Under the pieces are notes generated by a model. That model was not told the origin of the DNA. It saw only the letters and a program-made list of their open reading frames with translations, and searched no databases. Positions 59,022 through 64,000 of a stretch of 64,000 nucleotides of DNA are shown piece after piece; positions within the stretch are counted from its first letter, which is position 1; each line of letters begins with the position of its first letter. Origin of the DNA: Halomonas ramblicola (GTDB taxonomy: Bacteria > Pseudomonadota > Gammaproteobacteria > Pseudomonadales > Halomonadaceae); assembly GCF_030409215.1 (NCBI RefSeq), contig NZ_JAUFPL010000028.1, forward strand, positions 243,220-307,219, in the 5' to 3' direction. Made by a program: the position numbers and the translations under genes.

Positions 59022-60623
59022 CTAGCCCTCCGCCGCCCGGCCCTTCTGCGGGAAGAGTCCGCGGGGGCGCTTCTGGATGAACAGGATGATGAACACGAGC
59101 ACCACGATCTTGGCCAGCACCGCACCGGCCCAGGGCTCGAGGACCTGGTTGATGACGCCCAGCGACAGGCCCGCCACCAGGGTGCCCCAGAGGTTACCCA
59201 CGCCGCCGAACACCACCACCATGAAGGAGTCGATGATGTAGCTCTGGCCCAGGTTGGGCCCCACGTTGGTGAGCTGGGAGAGCGCCACGCCGGCCAGTCC
59301 CGCCACCCCGGCGCCCAGGGCGAAGGTCAGGATGTCGACCCGGGTGGCACGGATGCCCATGGCGCGTGCCATGGCGCGGTTCTGGGTCACCGCCCGCACC
59401 TCCAGGCCCAGCCGGGTGCGGCGCATCACCAGCATCAGGCCGGCGAACACCACCAGGGCGAAGCCCAGCACGTAGAGGCGGTTGAGGGTCAGCGAGAGAC
59501 CCTCGTTGAGCATCAGCGAGCCACTCATCCACTCCGGCGAGACCACGGTGCGGTTCTGCGGGGAGATGACCGTGCGCACCAGCTGCTGCAGAATCAGGCT
59601 GACGCCGAAGGTGGCCAGCAGGGTCTCGAGCGGGCGCCCCTTGAGGAACTGGATGACGCCACGCTCGATGGCCACCCCAGCCAGCGCCGCCACCAGGAAG
59701 CCGGCGGGGATCGCCAGCAGCAGCGCCAGGCCGGGCTGGCCGGGCAGCAGCTGCTGCATGGCCCAGGTGGTGTAGGCGCCAAGCATGATCAGCTCGCCGT
59801 GGGCCATGTTGATGACCCCCATGACGCCGAAGGTGATCGCCAGGCCGATGGCCGCCAGCACCAGCACCGAACCCAGCGAAAGGCCGAAGTACAACGTCTC
59901 CAGGCCGCGGTTGAGCTTCATCTTCTGCTCGATGTCGGCCAGCGCCGAGGTCGCGGCGGCGGCCAGCTCGGGATCCTCGCTGCGGCTGGCGGCATTCAGC
60001 GCCGAGCGCACCCGGGAGTTGAGGCTGCCGGCCAGGGCGTCCACCGCCTCGGCCTCGCCCTCCTCCAGGCGGTGGATGGCCAGCGCCTGCTCGAGCAGGC
60101 GACGCACCTCGGCGTCCTCCTCGCCGTCGATGACCGCCCGGAGCGGCTCGGCCAGGCTGGCATCGACGTCGCCGAGCAGCGCTCTGGCCGCCTCGCGGCG
60201 CTCGCGAACCTCGTCGGCGTGCAGGTCGAGCACCGCCAGCGCCCCCTGCAGCTGACCGCGCAGGGCGTTGTTGATGCCGATGCGGTCCAGCTCGCGGCGC
60301 GACATCTCGCCGGCGTCCTCGAAGCTCAACGCATCGACTACCGGCCAGCTGCGGCCGCGGTTCTCGACGACCACGACGAAGCGGCCGGTGTCCTTGTGAC
60401 GCTGCAGCTTGCCGCCGAGCAGCGCCTCGAGCCAGCGGCGGCTGCGCGCGTCGCCGCTGGCGATGATGGCCTCGATGGCCTCGCCCTTGTCGGCGTAGGA
60501 GGCGGTATCGAGGGGGTCCAGCAGGGCCTGGCCGGGATCGTCCTGCGCCTGGGCGGCCAGCGGCAGACCGAGCAGCAGGCAGAGGCACAGCAGGCCCGAC
60601 AGGAAGCGTGGGAGCATCCTCAT
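59022..60623 (-). CDS. urtB: Urea ABC transporter permease UrtB
   Basis: A 533-residue LivH-like permease with an unusually long N-terminal periplasmic domain, as in other UrtB. A signal peptide (PRFLSGLLCLCLLLGLPLAAQA) is followed by a helical-repeat domain (residues about 25-235) and then about eight membrane helices with GVMGVINMAHGELIMLGAYT and MGIRATRVDILTFALGAGVAGLAG. The start MRMLPRFLSG at 60623 is the signal peptide start; the frame extends 252 bases upstream over a repeat element. A 261-bp gap separates it from urtA. Confidence 0.93.
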   Translation of the reverse strand: MRMLPRFLSGLLCLCLLLGLPLAAQAQDDPGQALLDPLDTASYADKGEAIEAIIASGDARSRRWLEALLGGKLQRHKDTGRFVVVVENRGRSWPVVDALSFEDAGEMSRRELDRIGINNALRGQLQGALAVLDLHADEVRERREAARALLGDVDASLAEPLRAVIDGEEDAEVRRLLEQALAIHRLEEGEAEAVDALAGSLNSRVRSALNAASRSEDPELAAAATSALADIEQKMKLNRGLETLYFGLSLGSVLVLAAIGLAITFGVMGVINMAHGELIMLGAYTTWAMQQLLPGQPGLALLLAIPAGFLVAALAGVAIERGVIQFLKGRPLETLLATFGVSLILQQLVRTVISPQNRTVVSPEWMSGSLMLNEGLSLTLNRLYVLGFALVVFAGLMLVMRRTRLGLEVRAVTQNRAMARAMGIRATRVDILTFALGAGVAGLAGVALSQLTNVGPNLGQSYIIDSFMVVVFGGVGNLWGTLVAGLSLGVINQVLEPWAGAVLAKIVVLVFIILFIQKRPRGLFPQKGRAAEG

Positions 60624-60683
60624 GGGCGTGTCCTGTAGGCAATGGGGAGATGGCGTGTCACGGGGCCCACCGGGCCGGCGCGT

Positions 60684-60853
60684 GCCAGGGCTATCGAAGT
60701 CAGCGGTATCGCTCGGGGCTGTTCCGTCGACAAGCCTGCGAGGAGGCGCTGTGAACCCATCCCTGGGCGCTACCGACGCCATCCCTGGCGTAGGACCTCC
60801 TCTTCGGCTTGTCCCCGGCGCCCCTCGCTTTGGGCAATAGCGATAGCCCTGGC
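60684..60853. repeat. 170-bp nested inverted-repeat element between urtA and urtB
   Basis: The outer arms GCCAGGGCTATCG (60684-60696) and CGATAGCCCTGGC (60841-60853) are perfect 13-bp inverse copies. Inside, GACAAGCC (60729-60736) pairs with GGCTTGTC (60806-60813), AGGAGG with CCTCCT, and ACGCC with GGCGT at the apex. The whole piece could fold into one long hairpin and may be an intergenic repeat family of the genus. Confidence 0.75.
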
Positions 60854-60884
60854 GAGCGCCGGCCCGCTGGGACATCGGCGGGGC

Positions 60885-62201
60885 TTATTCTGCGGCCACC
60901 TCTTCGGCCTGGTTGCCGCCGCAGCTGCCGCGCACCACGTTGTAGTTGCCGCACTCCATGGGCGCTCGCCAGTCGCTGATCAGGTCCCTGGAGCCTTCCA
61001 GGTAGTCGGACCAGGCATCGCCGGCCACGGTGGAGGGCGTCTCCCAGACGATGGAGAACTGGCCGTTGTCCTGGATCTCGCCGATCAGCACCGGCTTGGT
61101 GATGTGGTGGTTGGGCATCATGGCCGCATGGCCGCCGGAGAGATTGGGCACCGAGACGCCGATGATGGCGTCCTTGACCGCATCCACGTCGGTGGTGCCG
61201 GCCTTGCGCACCGCCTCGGTCCACATGTTGAAGCCGATGTAGTGGGCCTCCATGGGATCGTTGGTGACCGCCATCTCATCGCCGGTGTGTTCGATCCAGG
61301 CGTCGATGAAGTCGTAGTTGGCGTCGGTGTCGACGCTCATGAAGTAGTTCCAGGCCGCCAAGTGGCCCACCAGGGGCGCGGTATCGATGCCGGTGAGTTC
61401 CTGCTCGCCCACCGAGAAGGCCACCACCGGGATGTCGGCGGCATCGATGCCCTGGTTGCCGAGCTCCCGGTAGAAGGGCACGTTGGCATCGCCGTTGATG
61501 GTGGAAACCACCGCGGTCTTCTTGCCCTGGCTGCCGAACGCCTTGATCTCGGAGACGATGTTCTGCCAGTCGGAGTGGCCGAAGGGGGTGTAGTTGACCA
61601 TGATGTCGTCGTCACCGACCCCGTGCGACTTCAAGTAGGCCTCGAGGATCTTGTTGGTGGTACGCGGATAGACATAGTCGGTGCCGGCCAGCACCCAACG
61701 CTCCACGCCGACGTTGTTCATCAGGTAGTCGACGGCGGGAATCGCCTGCTGGTTGGGGGCGGCGCCGGTATAGAAAACGTTCTCGGAGGACTCCTCGCCC
61801 TCGTACTGCACCGGGTAGAAGAGCAGGCCGTTGAGCTCCTCGACCACCGGCAGCACCGACTTGCGCGACACCGAGGTCCAGTTGCCGAAGATGACGTCGA
61901 CCTCCTCCTGGGCGAGCAGCTCGCGCGCCTTCTCGGCGAACAGCGGCCAGTCGGAGGCGGGGTCGACCACCACCGCCTCCAGCTCGCGACCCAGCAGGCC
62001 GCCCTGCTCGTTCTGCTGCTCGATGAGCATCTCCACGGTGTCCTTGAGCACCGTCTCGCTGATCGCCATGGTGCCGGACAGCGAGTGCAGGATGCCGACC
62101 TTGATGGGGTCTTCCTGGGCCAGGGCGGGGGTGGCGACGGCCAGGCTCAGCAGCGGGGCGGCGAGCCAGTGGGGACGCATGGCGGGACGACATGGGGTCA
62201 T
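60885..62201 (-). CDS. urtA: Urea ABC transporter substrate-binding protein UrtA
   Basis: A 438-residue periplasmic binding protein (Leu/Ile/Val type). The signal peptide spans about residues 9-28 (HWLAAPLLSLAVATPALA). Signature runs such as VGILHSLSGTMAISET, VVVDPASDWPLFAEKARELL, FYPVQYEGEESSENVFYTGAAPNQQ and AHYIGFNMWTEAV are diagnostic of UrtA. AAGGAG seven bases before 62201 supports this start over the ATG at 62180. First gene of the operon, with sigma-54 promoter and NtrC site. Confidence 0.97.
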   Translation of the reverse strand: MTPCRPAMRPHWLAAPLLSLAVATPALAQEDPIKVGILHSLSGTMAISETVLKDTVEMLIEQQNEQGGLLGRELEAVVVDPASDWPLFAEKARELLAQEEVDVIFGNWTSVSRKSVLPVVEELNGLLFYPVQYEGEESSENVFYTGAAPNQQAIPAVDYLMNNVGVERWVLAGTDYVYPRTTNKILEAYLKSHGVGDDDIMVNYTPFGHSDWQNIVSEIKAFGSQGKKTAVVSTINGDANVPFYRELGNQGIDAADIPVVAFSVGEQELTGIDTAPLVGHLAAWNYFMSVDTDANYDFIDAWIEHTGDEMAVTNDPMEAHYIGFNMWTEAVRKAGTTDVDAVKDAIIGVSVPNLSGGHAAMMPNHHITKPVLIGEIQDNGQFSIVWETPSTVAGDAWSDYLEGSRDLISDWRAPMECGNYNVVRGSCGGNQAEEVAAE

Positions 62202-62249
62202 GGTGATCTCCTTGCGATGGGATTGTTGTCATGGATGCAACTCACCCAA

Positions 62250-62266
62250 CGCAAGGGTCATGCCCA
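62250..62266 (-). promoter_or_regulatory. Sigma-54 promoter of the urt operon
   Basis: On the minus strand GGGCATGACCCTTGCG (62265-62250) matches about 9 of 12 fixed positions of the sigma-54 consensus, with GG-N10-GC exactly spaced and perfect TTGC. Transcription would start near 62240, 38 bases before urtA. Confidence 0.75.
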
Positions 62267-62343
62267 TACCGTGAACTTCTTTATTTTATTCAAGAATTTC
62301 AATGAGGAATCCATTCTCTCCACGCCCCGGCACCAACGACCAA

Positions 62344-62360
62344 TGCATCGGCATGGTGCA
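62344..62360. promoter_or_regulatory. NtrC-type enhancer site upstream of urtA
   Basis: TGCATCGGCATGGTGCA is a near-perfect palindrome matching 12 of 14 fixed positions of TGCACCA-N3-TGGTGCA. Its centre lies about 112 bases upstream of the predicted start point, the normal distance for NtrC. Confidence 0.65.
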
Positions 62361-62435
62361 ACAGGGCTACCGTCCTGCCCCTCGGTGACACGCCCCCATG
62401 GCGCAGCGCACCGCAGCGGTGCTCGGATGACTAAA

Positions 62436-62462
62436 GGGGGCGCCGACTCGGTCGACGCCCCC
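62436..62462 (-). terminator. Terminator of the citrate-synthase-like gene
   Basis: GGGGGCG and CGCCCCC enclose a second stem CGAC/GTCG with one mismatch between. On the minus strand a short TTTA tract follows. It lies 75 bases after the stop of the gene at the right edge. Confidence 0.6.
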
Positions 62463-62537
62463 TCTCCCACGTATCCAACTCATTCCTGATGCATGCCAGC
62501 AGACTGGCGAGGTGGCAGCAGCGCCAGTCAGGCTTGC

Positions 62538-64000
62538 TCAGACAACATGGAAGCACGCCGAAGCGGGCGTGCGGGTGTCCATGTTGCGCCCCCGGTTCAG
62601 GTGGTCATCGATCTCGGCCGCGGAGCCGATCATGCGGCCGTAGAGGAAGACGCTGAAGGCTGCCGTCTCGAGGTCCCGCTCGGTCAGCTCGCCAGACTGG
62701 TAATCCTTCCACAGCAGCGCAAGCAGCAGCGCCGCGATCACTGCGTCGACGTTGACGCAGAAGACGTAGCGGCTGGCGCCCACGTCATACAGCGCCTGCA
62801 CCAGTTCGCGGTAGAAGGCATGGAAGATGTTGTAGTCGCCGCGCTCCGCCATGAACTCCGCGATGAAGCGCTCGCGTGGATCGTAGTTGACCGGCTTGCC
62901 CTTGAAGATCGGGTGGTGGACGCCGGGCAAGGCGCGGACCTCGGTCCCGCTCTCCTTGGCCTCGGCCTTCTCACGCTTATAGGCGCGGGCGAAGTCGGTG
63001 GCCATGGCCTTGAGGTCGATGCCGTGGTTCGGGTCGGTGGGGTCGATGAGCCCCTTGTCCTTGAACTGGTCAAGCAGGAAGGCCATCCCCTCGAAGCCGT
63101 TGCCGCCGTGGCTGTAGCCGGTATGGGTGAGAAATCCGACCATGGCCTTGTTGATCTGCACGCGTTTCGGGGTCTGCGGTCCGTCGGCCGCAACCGCCCC
63201 CTTGGCGCCCTGGGCCGAGATCGAGCCTGGGCCGTTGGAGATCAGCAGGCCGACGAGGATCTGGAGCGGCAACGCCTCGTCGCGGGTCGGCTTCTTGCCG
63301 GTCATGGCGAGGAAGCAGAGGTCCGCCATGGTCCACTGGCCAAAGCGCTCGTCGCGCGGAATGCCACACAGCGAACCGGGCTGGTGGTGGGAACCCGGGA
63401 TCGTCGCGCCGACCATCACGCCGTAGAGGCGTAAATACCAGGGCAACGTCTCCGCGGTCAGGCGCGAGATGCGTTTACGCATGAGGGGAGCCCAGGCGAT
63501 GGTCAGACTGATCGCGGCGAGGATGGCATCCCGGGAGAGGCGGCCGTTCAGGGTGGCGAGGTATCTGAGGAAGACCGACTTGCCACCGCGCGCCTTGACG
63601 GCGGCGAGCATCGCCTCGGGGCGGGGGTCGTCGGCCTCGTCCTCGGAAGCGAGAAAGAGCTCGCGAGTAGCAGCGTCCATGGTGATCGCCGAGATGTCGA
63701 ACTCCTCGCTACGACCGTCGCGCAGGCCGGAATGCGCAAAGAGGTCGATCAGCGCGCTGGTGCAGGCCAACGCGCGTTCGACCCGCTTCGGCCCGACGAT
63801 CGCGGCGGCCGCCGCCATGATGGAGTTGGGCGCATTGCCCGCGTCCCGCGCGGCGTCGGCAGCCACGAGGATCGGGTCACCGACCAGGTTCACCTCCGCC
63901 GCCACGGCCACGTCAAGCATGGCACGGTCGTTCTCGCCGGCGATCTCGTGGACGAGAGGCAGTGCGAAGTTGGCCTCCAGCGGATCGAGCGCCAGGTCGA
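62538..64000 (-). CDS. Citrate synthase/citryl-CoA lyase family protein (5' end cut by window edge)
   Basis: 486 residues are visible and the frame continues past base 64000. The C-terminal 250 residues resemble the citrate-synthase-like domain of ATP-citrate lyase or citryl-CoA lyase: ISNGPGSISAQGAKGAV, LPGVHHPIFKGKPVNYDPRERFI, YVFCVNVDAVIAALLLALLW and GRMIGSAAEIDDHLNRGRNMDTRTP. The N-terminal part contains NFALPLVHEIAGEN and helical regions. The reaction is not certain: it could cleave or form citryl- or a related acyl-CoA. Not an ordinary citrate synthase by length or motifs. Terminator-like hairpin downstream. Confidence 0.65.
   Translation of the reverse strand, partial: DLALDPLEANFALPLVHEIAGENDRAMLDVAVAAEVNLVGDPILVAADAARDAGNAPNSIMAAAAAIVGPKRVERALACTSALIDLFAHSGLRDGRSEEFDISAITMDAATRELFLASEDEADDPRPEAMLAAVKARGGKSVFLRYLATLNGRLSRDAILAAISLTIAWAPLMRKRISRLTAETLPWYLRLYGVMVGATIPGSHHQPGSLCGIPRDERFGQWTMADLCFLAMTGKKPTRDEALPLQILVGLLISNGPGSISAQGAKGAVAADGPQTPKRVQINKAMVGFLTHTGYSHGGNGFEGMAFLLDQFKDKGLIDPTDPNHGIDLKAMATDFARAYKREKAEAKESGTEVRALPGVHHPIFKGKPVNYDPRERFIAEFMAERGDYNIFHAFYRELVQALYDVGASRYVFCVNVDAVIAALLLALLWKDYQSGELTERDLETAAFSVFLYGRMIGSAAEIDDHLNRGRNMDTRTPASACFHVV

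Larger units (their letters stand above)
62202..62537. other. 336-bp non-coding region upstream of urtA
   Basis: Contains the sigma-54 promoter (62250-62266) and an NtrC-like site (62344-62360) for urtA, an AT-rich stretch (62270-62310), and a terminator-like hairpin (62436-62462) for the gene to the right. No coding sequence is seen. Confidence 0.7.

Noticed and set aside
58788..60638. Open frame of 616 codons opposite urtB
   Set aside because: Composition is that of an antisense shadow and the minus strand holds a clear UrtB.

Overview
The window looks like chromosomal DNA of a moderately halophilic gammaproteobacterium, most likely a Halomonas-type member of Halomonadaceae. This is inferred from the very high GC content, the outer-membrane biogenesis genes (lpxK, msbA, kdsB, Lol system), a PHA-granule phasin, an ectoine-type solute-binding protein, a glycerol ABC transporter, and a gene order (lolC/E-lolD ... 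comEC-exbB-exbD-lpxK-ycaR-kdsB-ptp-murB) that resembles Pseudomonas. No 16S gene is present, so the genus is not proven. No phage, transposase, CRISPR array or plasmid gene was seen.

Layout. 1-11.3 kb: a tightly overlapping minus-strand envelope operon (exbB, exbD, msbA, lpxK, a Trm112-like gene, kdsB, a low-molecular-weight phosphatase, murB), then comEC, a DUF2062 gene, and lolD with a single lolC/E gene. 11.5-13.5 kb: aguA and aguB, which convert agmatine to putrescine. 13.5-14.8 kb: a uracil/xanthine permease. 14.9-22.8 kb: a seven-gene glycerol uptake and oxidation operon (GlpS, GlpT, GlpP, GlpQ, a DUF2160 protein, GlpV and a GlpD). 23-26.7 kb: nucleobase salvage (upp, ung, gpt, apt, purine permease). 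26.8-31.1 kb: ribE, then metNIQ and a free-methionine-sulfoxide reductase behind a long structured leader. 31.1-35.4 kb: two tRNA-Val(GAC) genes, glpK, glpR and a second glpD. 35.5-50.2 kb: an exonuclease/phosphatase-family membrane protein, fumC, a phasin, an orphan ectoine-type binding protein, hda, perM, purMN, dcd, apbC, a coiled-coil membrane protein, a lipoprotein, a YihY-type protein and a PLD protein. 50.3-62.4 kb: the urease operon (ureDABCEFG plus a small secreted or membrane protein) and the urea ABC transporter operon (urtABCDE). The right edge cuts a citrate-synthase-like gene.

How it works together. Two regulons can be read from the DNA. The urea system (Urt uptake, urease hydrolysis) has strong -24/-12 sigma-54 promoters in front of both urtA and ureD, and a near-consensus NtrC palindrome about 110 bp upstream of the urtA promoter, so it is probably induced by nitrogen limitation. 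The glycerol system (ABC uptake, GlpK, two GlpD) shares GlpR-like 20-bp operators at the ABC operon, between glpK and glpR, and more weakly at the second glpD, so GlpR probably represses all three.

The most unusual non-coding features are: a phasin promoter buried in a perfect 15-bp inverted repeat; a roughly 300-nt leader with its own promoter and terminator before metN; a 15-copy CTGGAAG array after purN; a REP-like pair with covarying stems between ureD and ureA; and a 170-bp nested inverted repeat between urtA and urtB. The most interesting protein-level observation is that the two glycerol ABC ATPases are degenerate in complementary motifs, so only one canonical ATP site should form.
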